Made by a program: the position numbers and the translations under genes
Shown: positions 16,179 through 24,405 of the stretch, in pieces
Layout: every line of letters begins with the position of its first letter
Position numbering within the stretch: position 1 is the first letter of the stretch
NCBI GenBank assembly: GCA_049644265.1
Contig: JBARRO010000005.1
Span: 37,732 to 101,731 of the forward strand
Source: JBARRO01 sp049644265
Lineage (GTDB): Bacteria > Bacteroidota > Ignavibacteria > UBA10030
Direction: 5' to 3'
DNA: 64,000 nucleotides
Notes under the pieces: model-generated
Seen by the model: only the letters and a program-made list of their open reading frames with translations
The model's database searches: none
What the model was told of the DNA's origin: nothing

Positions 16179-16910
16179 CTATTTCTTGTCATCGTCAAGA
16201 TACTTTCCGAACAGCGGCGCAATTTCATCGAGGTCCTTCTTCAACGAAAACCGGATTGCATCGCCGAACGTGTTGAGGACGATTACGGCGTTGACGTTTG
16301 CATCAAAGCTCGATGCTTTGGACAGACGCGCCCAGAGTCCTTTGTTGACCTTCGCAATATCTTTGTACAGCTCGACCAGTTTCTCCATCTTCCAGTCCGG
16401 GTCCTTCCCGTTCTGCATCCGGAAAAACTGCGCGATCAGATACATCGAGACGGTCCGGTAAATGCTTTCCATTGCCGTCGCAAACGGAAGATGCATGCGT
16501 ACCATCGGCCGAAGGTTGTCGAGCACGGGGCAGTTGCTCGTCACCATGTAGATCCCCATGATCGATGCAAGGCCGTTTTGCACCGACGTTTCTTGTGCGT
16601 ACGTTCGTTCGGGCGCCTCAACCACCACCCAGGTCTTGTCGTAGGAGGTCGAGAACTTGAATTCGTCGACCAAATGCGAGAGGTTCACCGCAACGGGACA
16701 GTATTCCTCACTGTCGCCGAGTGGACAGTTCTCGCACTGCTGGTATTTCAGCTTCGTCCACTCCGGTCTGTGGGGAACGGGACTCTTCAGCAGCTGCAGT
16801 GTCCGCGCATCAAGAAGCGCGTCAAATTGTTTCTCGGTTCCATCGTCAAACTGGAACTTGTACCGGAATCTGATGGTGTTGGTAAATTCGGTTTCGGACA
16901 TGTCCTTCAT
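16179..16910 (-). CDS. Conserved-looking cytoplasmic protein with a Cys cluster, function unknown
   Basis: A 243-residue protein without signal or membrane segments. It begins with a strand-rich part that contains FQFDDGTEKQFDALLD, then a compact cluster C-x2-C-x8-C in QQCENCPLGDSEEYCPVA (about residues 58-72), followed by a mainly helical domain. The three Cys plus a nearby His could bind a metal ion, but a fourth ligand is not certain. I recall similar uncharacterised proteins (DUF6901-like) but am not sure. It is divergent from the exported HMA protein gene and has no operon partners. Confidence 0.6.
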   Translation of the reverse strand: MKDMSETEFTNTIRFRYKFQFDDGTEKQFDALLDARTLQLLKSPVPHRPEWTKLKYQQCENCPLGDSEEYCPVAVNLSHLVDEFKFSTSYDKTWVVVEAPERTYAQETSVQNGLASIMGIYMVTSNCPVLDNLRPMVRMHLPFATAMESIYRTVSMYLIAQFFRMQNGKDPDWKMEKLVELYKDIAKVNKGLWARLSKASSFDANVNAVIVLNTFGDAIRFSLKKDLDEIAPLFGKYLDDDKK

Positions 16911-17086
16911 GCATCACGGGGACGCGAGATGGAAGAAACGGGAGGGCGTGAAAATGCGCGAGGAATGCCACCCGCCCGTGGCAATTTGACTTCAAACATA
17001 AGAAATCCTTGCAGTTGAAGCAATCGAACAATAAATTTGGGCTATTAATTCAGGTCTGTTCCTTACACCGTCAGGAGAGAGAGAAA

Positions 17087-17500
17087 ATGAAAAGCATCGT
17101 ATTTGTTCTTGGAATGTTGCTGGTCGCAGGGATGGGCTATGCGCAGGAGAAAAAGGCCGAAAGCGTCAGACTATATGTGTCGGGGATGCATTGTGAGAAT
17201 TGTGTCGACGAAGTGACCGATGCGCTTCAGGAGGTCAAAGGGGTGAGCGGAGTAAAGGTCAGCTTGAAAGACAAGATTGCGGATGTAACGCTGGCCTCGA
17301 ACACCGCCGTTTCAACCGACAACCTGATCAAGGCAGTCACCGACGCAGGATTCACCGCCTCCACCACCAAGCCCGCAAAGGATGCGAAGGTGGAACCAAA
17401 GAAGATGGGCAAGGAAGGCAAGGATGGTAAAGAATGCGAAGATGAAAGCGGAGATTGCTGCAAGAAGAAAGAGGTAAAGAAGGAAACAAAGAAGAGCTGA
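17087..17500 (+). CDS. Exported heavy-metal-associated (HMA) domain protein with Cys/Lys tail
   Basis: A 137-residue protein with a signal peptide (1-20, ending GYAQ), so it should act outside the cytoplasm, unlike most HMA chaperones. The HMA ferredoxin-like domain spans about 26-92 with the Cu/Zn/Hg ligand motif GMHCENC (Cys36, Cys39). The tail is Lys-rich and adds three Cys (117, 124, 125) in KECEDESGDCCKKK. The start at 17087 is fixed by GGAGAGAGAG and by the signal peptide; the frame also opens 26 codons earlier. Periplasmic copper or mercury capture (MerP-like) is likely. The nearest copper gene, the P-type ATPase at 53.8 kb, is far away. Confidence 0.82.
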   Translation: MKSIVFVLGMLLVAGMGYAQEKKAESVRLYVSGMHCENCVDEVTDALQEVKGVSGVKVSLKDKIADVTLASNTAVSTDNLIKAVTDAGFTASTTKPAKDAKVEPKKMGKEGKDGKECEDESGDCCKKKEVKKETKKS

Positions 17501-17545
17501 TGCGCGGATACACAAGCTGGCACGAAACACAACGGATTCGTCATC

Positions 17546-17581
17546 CCTGCCCGCCTTAATAGTTCTATGAAGGCAGGCGGG
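17546..17581. repeat. CCTGCCCGCC / GGCAGGCGGG hairpin repeat
   Basis: Arms 17546-17557 and 17570-17581 around a 12-base loop pair with two imperfect positions. A near copy with the same arms lies at 17900-17936. Confidence 0.55.
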
Positions 17582-17651
17582 CCCACATGATTTAAGTGGG
17601 GATCTGATTTACCTCAGGTACTAAGCCTTCGTCCTTGTTTGTATCAGATTC

Positions 17652-17670
17652 CCTGCCTGCGGCAGGCAGG
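17652..17670. repeat. Near-perfect palindrome CCTGCCTGCGGCAGGCAGG
   Basis: A compact member of the GCCTGCC repeat family. It is one base short of a perfect 20-base palindrome. Confidence 0.6.
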
Positions 17671-17772
17671 CCGCTAACAACATGCGGGAATGACGCTTTC
17701 TTGGTTTGTTCTCCTCCCGATATACAAAGGAATCGTCACCTCCTCTCACAAGAGAGCACAAAGTGGCGATTC

Positions 17773-17826
17773 CTTTTTTTCTAACCGCAAAGGGCGCAAA
17801 GAAGGCGCTCAGATCGCAAAGAGATA
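17773..17826. repeat. GCGCAAAG-type short-motif repeat
   Basis: Three to four approximate copies of the unit CGCAAAGAG or GGGCGCAAAG. Same style as the CACAGAGG family. Confidence 0.45.
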
Positions 17827-17899
17827 AAATGGGGCCGGGGGAGGGGTCTCCTAACATCTCCGTCCCCCACTCACCGCTCACCAATTTCCGCCGGAGGCG

Positions 17900-17936
17900 C
17901 CTGCCCGCCAAACAGATTTGTTGAAGGCAGGCGGGG
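17900..17936. repeat. CCTGCCCGCC / GGCAGGCGGG hairpin repeat, second copy
   Basis: Same arms as 17546-17581, with a different loop (AAACAGATTTGTTGA). Confidence 0.55.
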
Positions 17937-18203
17937 ATGCGCTCGACGAGTCGAGTCGTCGACCTCTGGCGCAAACCACTCACGATTCATTCGACCATTC
18001 TCCTTAACTCCCCAGCTCCCCCCCGCCCCATTTCTCCGTTGCGCCAAATGAGATCCCGCCGCCTCTCTCTCATCCCCACCTTGTGATTCCATCCACTTTT
18101 CCTTATTTTCCTTCAGTTCAACGACCCTGACGGTCCTCATTTTTCGGGACAGTCGGGGTGAGGTGTTTTTGTCCCAATCAGTGAGCTGAAAGCAGACGAC
18201 AGA

Positions 18204-21200
18204 ATGCAGACTTTGAGTGAGGATGAAATCAGAATTGATGTTGTGAAGAAGCGGATCGTCGGCTCTGCACCGATCGAGGATCTGAGCAACCGAAGTCGTG
18301 AGCTTCGAAGAGGACAACGTCTCGACTGTAAAGGGGTCAGGGGGTCGCTTATGGCATTCCTCGCGGCCGCTGTGTTTGAAAAACGTGGCTCGCAGCTTCT
18401 TCTCATCGTACCGGAGGACGATACTGCAGAAAAACTCCGGGACGATTGTGCGCTGCTTCTTGGAGAGAATGCCGTCCGCTGGTTGGGCCACGGGACGAGT
18501 CACAAGGCCAAGTTGCTCGACATGACTGGCCCCCTTGCGCAGATTGAAACCCTTACAGCCCTGGCAAGCCGCGAGATTGTCCTCGTGATATCCTCCGCTG
18601 CCGCCCTCTCCGTTCCGGTTCCCTCCCCGCAGGAACTGAACAGCGGAACCATGGTTCTGTCGGTGAACGCGGACCACCCGTTTACCCGCCTTCTTGAAGA
18701 GCTTTTGGAACTCGGCTTCGAAAAGAAGGACTTTGTCGAGGAGTACGGAGATTTTGCCGTGCGCGGAGGGATTGTCGACATTTTTCCGTTCGTGGGGGAC
18801 AACCCAATCCGAATCGAATTCTGGGGAGACAGCATTCAATCCCTCCGCGAGTTCGACGTGCTCTCCCAGCGGTCAATTCGAACCCTGGAGTCCGCGAAGA
18901 TTATCGCCGGCTTCTCAAAAAACCTCTCAGAGTCGGAGGGCCCACCGGCACGCTTCCCTGTGCCTTCTTCATCACTCCTCCAATATCTGGAAGAAAACAC
19001 TCTCATCCTTGTCGATGAACCCTCTCTGATCGAACAAGGCATTGCGGAGCTTCGCAAAGAAGGAATCGCACAGTTTCACGGCTGGGAAACGTTGAAACGT
19101 CAGCTTGCAGAATTTCCCCAGGTTGTCCATTCGACGATTGCCCATCCGCGCGAATCTGAACCCATCGATTTTTCTTCGCTTCCTCAGCCGCCGATCCAGG
19201 GCAGCATGAAATTCCTCGTCCACCATATCAAAGACCTGACCAGGCGCGGGTTGGATGTCTTCATTGCATGCGACACAAAAGAGGAAATCCTGAGAATCAA
19301 AGAACTCCTTGAGGAAGAATCTGCAATTCCGGAAGAAGCGGAGGAGAACCAGCCGGATTTCGCAACTGCGCGTGGACTTCGCTACACGGTGCTTGCGGAC
19401 ACTCTCCACTCGGGTTTCATTTATGAGCCGGGCAGCCTCGCGTTATTTACCGAGCACGAAGTATTTGGCCGCCTCAAAAGACGCGGCAGTCCCAAGAAGA
19501 GCCGGTTTAAGGGATTTACCCAAAAGGAGCTTCTCCAGCTGCGACGCGGCGATTTCGTGGTCCACGCCGATTACGGCATCGGAGCATTCGCGGGGCTTCA
19601 AAAAATCAGGGTCCGGGGCGTCGAACAGGAAGTGATGAAAATTCGGTACGACGCAGGGGACGCAATCTATGTGAACCTCAACTACATCAACCGCGTGCAG
19701 AAGTACGCTTCCCGGGAAGGCCATATCCCGACCGTGACGAAACTCGGGTCTCCCGAATGGGAACGGCTCAAATCCCGCGCCCGGCGAAAAATCAAGGACA
19801 TGGCGCGCGACCTGATCAAACTCTACGCACGGAGAAAGCGGGAAGGGGGATATTCATTCGCGGCCGATACGCATTGGCAAAAGGAGATGGAGGCGTCGTT
19901 CATGTATGAGGACACTCCGGATCAATCCTCCGCAACGCGCGATGTCAAAAAGGACATGGAGACCCCTTCCCCGATGGATCGGCTGATTTGCGGAGACGTC
20001 GGCTTCGGCAAAACGGAGGTTGCCGTGCGCGCTGCATTCAAGGCCGTTATGAATGGAAAACAAGCCGCGATTCTCGTCCCCACGACCATCCTTGCGCAGC
20101 AGCATTTCCATACATTTGTGGACCGGCTTGGCCGTTACCCTGTGCGGGTGGAGTCCATATCACGGTTCAAATCCACCAAAGACCAGAAGCAGATCCTTGA
20201 GAACCTGAAATCCGGCCAGCTCGACGTTCTTATCGGAACCCATCGGCTTCTGTCAAAAGATGTCACGTTTAAGGACCTCGGGTTGCTGGTTATAGACGAA
20301 GAGCACCGGTTTGGCGTTGCGGCGAAAGAAAAACTCCGTCAGCTTCGGGCGACCGTGGACACGCTCACCCTGACGGCAACGCCGATTCCCCGGACATTGC
20401 AGTTCTCCATGATGGGCGCGCGTGATCTTTCCATCATCAACACTCCCCCGAGAAACCGCCTGCCGATTGTCACCGAGATCGTTGAATACAATATCGCGCT
20501 GATACGGGAAGCAATTCTCAAGGAACTTCATCGTGGCGGTCAGGTGTATTTCATTCATGACCGGATTCAGAACATGGAGGAGATCCGGATGCTCCTGGAA
20601 GAGCGCATTCCCGAAGCACGGTTCCGATCGGCTCACGGCCAGATGAAAGGCCACGAACTTGAAAAAACGATGATGGATTTCCTGGAGAAGAAGAATGACG
20701 TCCTTCTTTGCACGAAGATTATCGAATCCGGGATCGACATCCCGAGCGTCAACACCATCCTGATCAACCGGGCGGATCGTTTTGGACTTGCGGAGTTGTA
20801 CCAACTGCGAGGGCGGGTCGGGCGCTCAAACATTCAGGCGTATGCCTATCTTCTCACACCACCGCTCTCGTCATTGCCGAAGCAGACACTGCGAAGACTC
20901 CAGGCAATTCAGGAATTTACAGAGCTCGGGTCGGGATTTAATCTGGCGATGAGGGACCTCGAAATTCGCGGTGCGGGTAATTTGCTGGGGGGTGAGCAAT
21001 CAGGGTTCATTATGGAGATGGGATTCGAGCTTTACCAGCGAATTGTCGAGGAAGCTGTGCAGGAGTTGAAGGAGGCGGAATTTTCGGAATTGTTTAAGGA
21101 CGAGACAAAGACCTTGAAGGGCCGACAAGCCGACGAGGCGATCATTGAAACCGACATTGAAGCGCTGATCCCGGACGCGTATATCGAATCGGATGCGGAG

Positions 21201-21677
21201 AGGCTCGATATCTACCGAAGGCTGGCGCGAACGATGAACCCGGTGGATATTCATGCTCTGAGAGCTGAACTGAGGGATCGCTTTGGCGAATATCCTCCGG
21301 AGGTGGAGCATCTATTCGTTTTGGTAGAGTTGAAAGCGCTCGCATCCAACCTGTCAATCGCCCGGCTTGAGCTCGACGGTCAGAGGTTGTCTTTGTTCCT
21401 GCCACCCTCGGACCGCAAGTCGTTCTATGAATCGGAGACCGGCGAGCCGCTGTTCCAGGTTCTCATGGCAAGGGTCTCGACGATGGGGGAATACCATCCG
21501 CATCTGAAGCAGGAGGGAAAGCAGCTGAAGCTGAACATGAGGATTCCCGCCAGCTCAGGGCCCGCCATACGATTGAACGCCATCCGGAAGGTCCTGGACG
21601 AGCTTTCAGGCCAGAATTTGGCTGGAAAACGGGCCTCCGGAAAATTATCCGAGAATCCTCTTGACAGGGGGAACTAA
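18204..21677 (+). CDS. mfd: Transcription-repair coupling factor Mfd
   Basis: An 1157-residue protein, the normal length for Mfd. It strips stalled RNA polymerase from DNA lesions and recruits the UvrABC system. Order: UvrB-like damage-recognition module (about 40-330), CarD-like RNA-polymerase-interacting domain (about 445-530, GDFVVHADYGIGAFAGL), RecG-like helicase with Walker A GDVGFGKTEVA, DEEH box (VIDEEHRFG), TLTATPIPRTL motif III and the GRVGRS motif VI, and the C-terminal TRCF domain (about 1000-1120). The last codons contain a TTGACA that fits the -35 box of the following MarR gene, whose start is only 41 bases on. Confidence 0.95.
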   Translation: MQTLSEDEIRIDVVKKRIVGSAPIEDLSNRSRELRRGQRLDCKGVRGSLMAFLAAAVFEKRGSQLLLIVPEDDTAEKLRDDCALLLGENAVRWLGHGTSHKAKLLDMTGPLAQIETLTALASREIVLVISSAAALSVPVPSPQELNSGTMVLSVNADHPFTRLLEELLELGFEKKDFVEEYGDFAVRGGIVDIFPFVGDNPIRIEFWGDSIQSLREFDVLSQRSIRTLESAKIIAGFSKNLSESEGPPARFPVPSSSLLQYLEENTLILVDEPSLIEQGIAELRKEGIAQFHGWETLKRQLAEFPQVVHSTIAHPRESEPIDFSSLPQPPIQGSMKFLVHHIKDLTRRGLDVFIACDTKEEILRIKELLEEESAIPEEAEENQPDFATARGLRYTVLADTLHSGFIYEPGSLALFTEHEVFGRLKRRGSPKKSRFKGFTQKELLQLRRGDFVVHADYGIGAFAGLQKIRVRGVEQEVMKIRYDAGDAIYVNLNYINRVQKYASREGHIPTVTKLGSPEWERLKSRARRKIKDMARDLIKLYARRKREGGYSFAADTHWQKEMEASFMYEDTPDQSSATRDVKKDMETPSPMDRLICGDVGFGKTEVAVRAAFKAVMNGKQAAILVPTTILAQQHFHTFVDRLGRYPVRVESISRFKSTKDQKQILENLKSGQLDVLIGTHRLLSKDVTFKDLGLLVIDEEHRFGVAAKEKLRQLRATVDTLTLTATPIPRTLQFSMMGARDLSIINTPPRNRLPIVTEIVEYNIALIREAILKELHRGGQVYFIHDRIQNMEEIRMLLEERIPEARFRSAHGQMKGHELEKTMMDFLEKKNDVLLCTKIIESGIDIPSVNTILINRADRFGLAELYQLRGRVGRSNIQAYAYLLTPPLSSLPKQTLRRLQAIQEFTELGSGFNLAMRDLEIRGAGNLLGGEQSGFIMEMGFELYQRIVEEAVQELKEAEFSELFKDETKTLKGRQADEAIIETDIEALIPDAYIESDAERLDIYRRLARTMNPVDIHALRAELRDRFGEYPPEVEHLFVLVELKALASNLSIARLELDGQRLSLFLPPSDRKSFYESETGEPLFQVLMARVSTMGEYHPHLKQEGKQLKLNMRIPASSGPAIRLNAIRKVLDELSGQNLAGKRASGKLSENPLDRGN

Positions 21678-21689
21678 ACCTATTATATT
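21661..21689 (+). promoter_or_regulatory. Promoter of the MarR regulator gene
   Basis: Consensus TTGACA (21661-21666) and TATATT (21684-21689) with an ideal 17-base spacer. The -35 box lies inside the last codons of mfd. The expected start of transcription, near 21696, falls at the edge of the operator palindrome, as for a repressible promoter. Confidence 0.7.
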
Positions 21690-21699
21690 TGAGTTAGTA

Positions 21700-21717
21700 T
21701 ATTTTGAATTCAAAATA
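21700..21717. promoter_or_regulatory. Perfect 18-bp palindromic operator before the MarR gene
   Basis: TATTTTGAATTCAAAATA is a perfect palindrome centred at 21708.5. It ends one base before the ATG of the MarR gene, so repressor binding would block both promoter clearance and access to the start. A closely related site lies at 22193-22210. Confidence 0.75.
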
Positions 21718-21718
21718 A

Positions 21719-22177
21719 ATGAAAACGACTCAGCAATACGGCAAACGGGCAGATCGGGCACTCAGTATGTGGGTAAAACTGGTCCGGGCGACCACAACGT
21801 TCGGACGCCTTACCCAGGAAAACATCCGCACATTCGGACTCACGGAACCGCAATTCGGTGCGCTCGAATGCCTGGGACATCTTGGTCCGATGACCATCGG
21901 CGACCTTTGCAGGAAGCAACTGGTAAGCGGTGGTAACATGACGGTTGTCGTTGATAACCTGGAAAAAGAAGGACTCGTCGAGCGCATTCGTCCGAAGGAA
22001 GACCGGCGTGTCGTGCGGGTTCGGCTTACGAGAAAAGGGAAGAAGCTCTTCGCCGAGATCTTCGCCAAGCATGCTGAACATGTCGCGAGCATTGCGTCTG
22101 TCCTTACCGACGAAGAGCAAGAGCAGCTCGGAGCCCTTGCGAAGAAGCTGGGACTGGCGCTCAAAGAACCGTCGTAA
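21719..22177 (+). CDS. MarR-family transcriptional regulator
   Basis: A 152-residue winged-helix repressor. Typical features: a dimerising N-terminal helix pair, then FGLTEPQFGALECLGHLGPMTIGDLC, the recognition helix SGGNMTVVVDNLEKEGLVER and the wing RPKEDRRVVRVRLTRKGKK. No Cys lies at the OhrR position near the N-terminus; the one obvious Cys pair is ECLGHL and DLCRKQL. The ATG directly abuts a perfect palindrome and has no clear ribosome site, which points to tight autoregulation. The same operator type precedes the DoxX-CatE-YceI genes, so it most likely represses them until an inducer (perhaps a quinone or catechol) binds. Confidence 0.88.
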   Translation: MKTTQQYGKRADRALSMWVKLVRATTTFGRLTQENIRTFGLTEPQFGALECLGHLGPMTIGDLCRKQLVSGGNMTVVVDNLEKEGLVERIRPKEDRRVVRVRLTRKGKKLFAEIFAKHAEHVASIASVLTDEEQEQLGALAKKLGLALKEPS

Positions 22178-22192
22178 TTTTTTTTGGCCATA

Positions 22193-22210
22193 TATTTTAA
22201 ATTTGAAATA
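22193..22210. promoter_or_regulatory. Second, imperfect MarR-type operator before the doxX gene
   Basis: TATTTTAAATTTGAAATA has 16 of 18 bases in palindromic register and matches the upstream site (TATTTTGAATTCAAAATA) at 14 of 18 positions. It lies 52 bases before the DoxX start. Confidence 0.65.
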
Positions 22211-22261
22211 ATCGGAACGCAACAAATCCTCACCACACTCACAAGAAAGGAATCACGGTGT

Positions 22262-22684
22262 ATGAATCTCTTCACATCATCTTATGATCTGATGTCTGTC
22301 GGTTTGCTCATTCTTCGCTTAACCCTCGGATCAATCTTCTTTGCCCACGGTGCACAAAAAGTGCTCGGTTGGTTTGGCGGTTATGGACTGAAGGGAACGC
22401 AAGGCCATTTCAAAAACGTTCTCCACATACCCGCTCCGCTGTTCTATGTCGCAGCGTTCACGGAGTTCTTCGGGGGAATCGCACTCGTGGCCGGAATTCT
22501 GACGCAGCTGGCAGCGCTCGGTATTGTCGTTGTCATGACGGTCGCGATCTTGAAAGCCCACGCGAAGAACGGATTCTTTATGAGTTCGGCCAAGGGGCAG
22601 GGTTTTGAGTTCAATCTCGCCCTGATCGCAATGGCAATTCTTCTGGTTCTGGCCGGTCCCGGAAAGTTTGCAATCTTGGGGTAA
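22262..22684 (+). CDS. DoxX-family membrane protein (CatD-like)
   Basis: A 140-residue inner-membrane protein with four helices. DoxX hallmarks: GLLILRLTLGSIFFAHGAQKVLGWFGG at the start, FTEFFGGIALVAGILTQLAALGI in the middle and a last helix LALIAMAILLVLAGPGKF. In Bacillus the DoxX protein CatD is encoded with the catechol dioxygenase CatE and defends against quinones; here the next gene, two bases on, is a CatE-like protein, which supports the same role. The start at 22262 follows GAAAGGA; an upstream in-frame start would run through the operator. Confidence 0.85.
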   Translation: MNLFTSSYDLMSVGLLILRLTLGSIFFAHGAQKVLGWFGGYGLKGTQGHFKNVLHIPAPLFYVAAFTEFFGGIALVAGILTQLAALGIVVVMTVAILKAHAKNGFFMSSAKGQGFEFNLALIAMAILLVLAGPGKFAILG

Positions 22685-22686
22685 GA

Positions 22687-23580
22687 ATGAAAGAACCAGC
22701 ACAACAGAAAACCATGGACACAGCACGTTTGCCCGACACGACACACATCAGCTTTGTTCAGCTACGCATCTCCGATCTGGGGCGGTCGGTAGAATTCTAT
22801 TCGGACTTGCTCGGATTCCGGATCGTCGACAGAAACGATTCGACGGCCTCATTGGCGGCTGGAAACGATCCGATCATCCTCCTCACGGAAGATCGTGCTG
22901 CTGTACAGCGGCCCGGCAGGTCGACCGGACTCTTTCATGCAGCCATACGGTTTCCCAACCGCACGGAGCTGGCACGCGTGTTCAAGCGGCTGAACGAAAA
23001 CCGGTGGCCGTTCCAGGGATTTGCTGACCACGGAGTCAGCGAAGCGCTTTACCTTGCGGACCCGGACGATATCGGCCTCGAACTCTATGCCGACCGTCCG
23101 AAAGAGGATTGGAAATATGTCAACGGTAATCTCCAGATGGGAACCTGGGAGCTGGATATTGACAGTCTCGTCGCGCTTCTAGACAAGAATCGGAGCAATG
23201 GCAGTACAGCGCAGGAAAAGACCGACATCGGTCACGTGCATCTGAATATTTCAGACCTTAGCAATGCGGAGCGATTCTACAGCAACACGCTGGGGTTCGA
23301 TGTTGTTCAACGCGACTACCCGGGTGCGCTCTTTGTTTCAGCCGGCGGGTATCATCACCACATCGGGTTGAACATCTGGGCCGGCAAGGGAGCTCCACCG
23401 CCACCGGCGAACGCCGTGGGGATGATACGGTTCGGAATTGAAATCCCCGATGTAATGGGTTTTGATGAATTTCTGGCGAGGGCGGGGGGATCGAGTACAA
23501 AACAACAAAACAAACGATCTGTGATTCTTCGTGACCAGGATGGTATTGAAATCGAAGTGACAGGTCCAGCAGGCAACTAA
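22687..23580 (+). CDS. Two-domain VOC dioxygenase (CatE-like, catechol 2,3-dioxygenase family)
   Basis: A 297-residue protein of two glyoxalase-fold modules (about 20-140 and 175-290). It begins each module with the usual ISDLGRSVEFYSDLLGFR and ISDLSNAERFYSNTLGFD. Candidate Fe(II) ligands are His in IGHVHLNIS, His in GGYHHHIGLNIW and Glu in GIEIEVTG, the pattern of the catechol dioxygenase CatE. It would open a catechol ring in the cytoplasm. It is tightly coupled with the DoxX gene (two-base gap) and followed by YceI, giving a MarR-controlled unit. The true ring substrate is not known. Confidence 0.85.
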   Translation: MKEPAQQKTMDTARLPDTTHISFVQLRISDLGRSVEFYSDLLGFRIVDRNDSTASLAAGNDPIILLTEDRAAVQRPGRSTGLFHAAIRFPNRTELARVFKRLNENRWPFQGFADHGVSEALYLADPDDIGLELYADRPKEDWKYVNGNLQMGTWELDIDSLVALLDKNRSNGSTAQEKTDIGHVHLNISDLSNAERFYSNTLGFDVVQRDYPGALFVSAGGYHHHIGLNIWAGKGAPPPPANAVGMIRFGIEIPDVMGFDEFLARAGGSSTKQQNKRSVILRDQDGIEIEVTGPAGN

Positions 23581-23606
23581 CAGAAGACAAAGGAGTCATA
23601 CAACAC

Positions 23607-24197
23607 ATGAAGAAAGCAGCATTTTCCCTATTCTATCTCCTGATATTCGCAGGTGCGGCATTCGGCCAGACGGGTCAATGGCGGTTGGATAAAGCGCATT
23701 CGAGCATCAGCTTCTCCGTTTCACATATGGTCATTTCGGAAGTCACGGGATCGTTTCGGGATTTTGATATCGCCCTTTCGCCCTCCAAGGATGACTTCAC
23801 CGATGCAACCATCACAGCAAGCATCAATGTTGCGAGCATTTCGACGAACAACGACCGGCGGGATGGGCACCTGAAGACCGACGACTTCTTCAATGCCGAG
23901 AAATATCCTCAGATAAAGTACACGAGCACGTCATTTGAAAAGATTGACGGAAAGAACTACAAGATTCATGGAATGCTTACGATCCGTGATGTGACGAAGG
24001 AAGTAACATTCGACGCCGTGTACGAGGGATCCCTCCAAACGGCACAGGGAAACTTGGCCGCATGGAAGGCGACGACGTCCATTAACCGCTTTGACTACGG
24101 GCTGAAGTGGAACAGGACCATCGAAACGGGGGGGCTTGTGGCGGGAGAGACCGTGACCATCACGTTGAGTCTTGAGTTCAACCGCCAGAGTACCTGA
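23607..24197 (+). CDS. Periplasmic YceI-family lipocalin-like protein
   Basis: A 196-residue exported protein: signal peptide 1-20 (ending AAFGQ), then the YceI barrel with WRLDKAHSSISFSVSHMVISEVTGSF, the classic opening. NNDRRDGHLKTDDFFNAEKYPQIKYTS and the close VAGETVTITLSLEF also fit. Family members bind isoprenoid quinones or other hydrophobic amides. AAGGAG precedes the ATG, and the 26-base gap after the CatE-like gene puts it in the same unit, which fits quinone handling. Confidence 0.9.
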   Translation: MKKAAFSLFYLLIFAGAAFGQTGQWRLDKAHSSISFSVSHMVISEVTGSFRDFDIALSPSKDDFTDATITASINVASISTNNDRRDGHLKTDDFFNAEKYPQIKYTSTSFEKIDGKNYKIHGMLTIRDVTKEVTFDAVYEGSLQTAQGNLAAWKATTSINRFDYGLKWNRTIETGGLVAGETVTITLSLEFNRQST

Positions 24198-24220
24198 TCG
24201 GTAGGGCTCACCTCAAAAAC

Positions 24221-24312
24221 AGTCTGCCACAAAAAGCACAAAATGCGCCAAAGGGATTGTTTGGCACATTAACCAGGCCGACTTTTTGTGGCTTTTGTGC
24301 TTTCTTGTGGCC
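24221..24312. repeat. Inverted repeat, CCACAAAAAGCACAAAA type
   Basis: Left arm at about 24227-24252 and right arm at about 24281-24312 (TTTTTGTGGCTTTTGTGC...) are complementary. It follows the YceI gene and may end its transcript. Same style as the other short-motif repeats but with a CACAAAA unit. Confidence 0.6.
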
Positions 24313-24405
24313 ATATTTTTTTGAGATAGCCTGATCTCGTCAGACTGCAAGTGTTTTCTTGATTTTACAATGAGACTGGTGACGGGATGAGATAAAGCGT
24401 GGGAA

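Larger units (their letters stand above)
17501..18203. other. Gene-free 700-base spacer with hairpin repeats
   Basis: I see no credible gene. The spacer holds three GCCTGCC/GGCAGGC hairpins (17546-17581, 17652-17670, 17900-17936), a GCGCAAAG-type repeat (17773-17826) and C-rich tracts. Reading frames over it are low-complexity or repeat translations. Confidence 0.6.

Noticed and set aside
17501..18203. CRISPR array
   Set aside because: Repeats are palindromic hairpins with irregular spacing and different loops; no constant repeat-spacer period and no cas genes.
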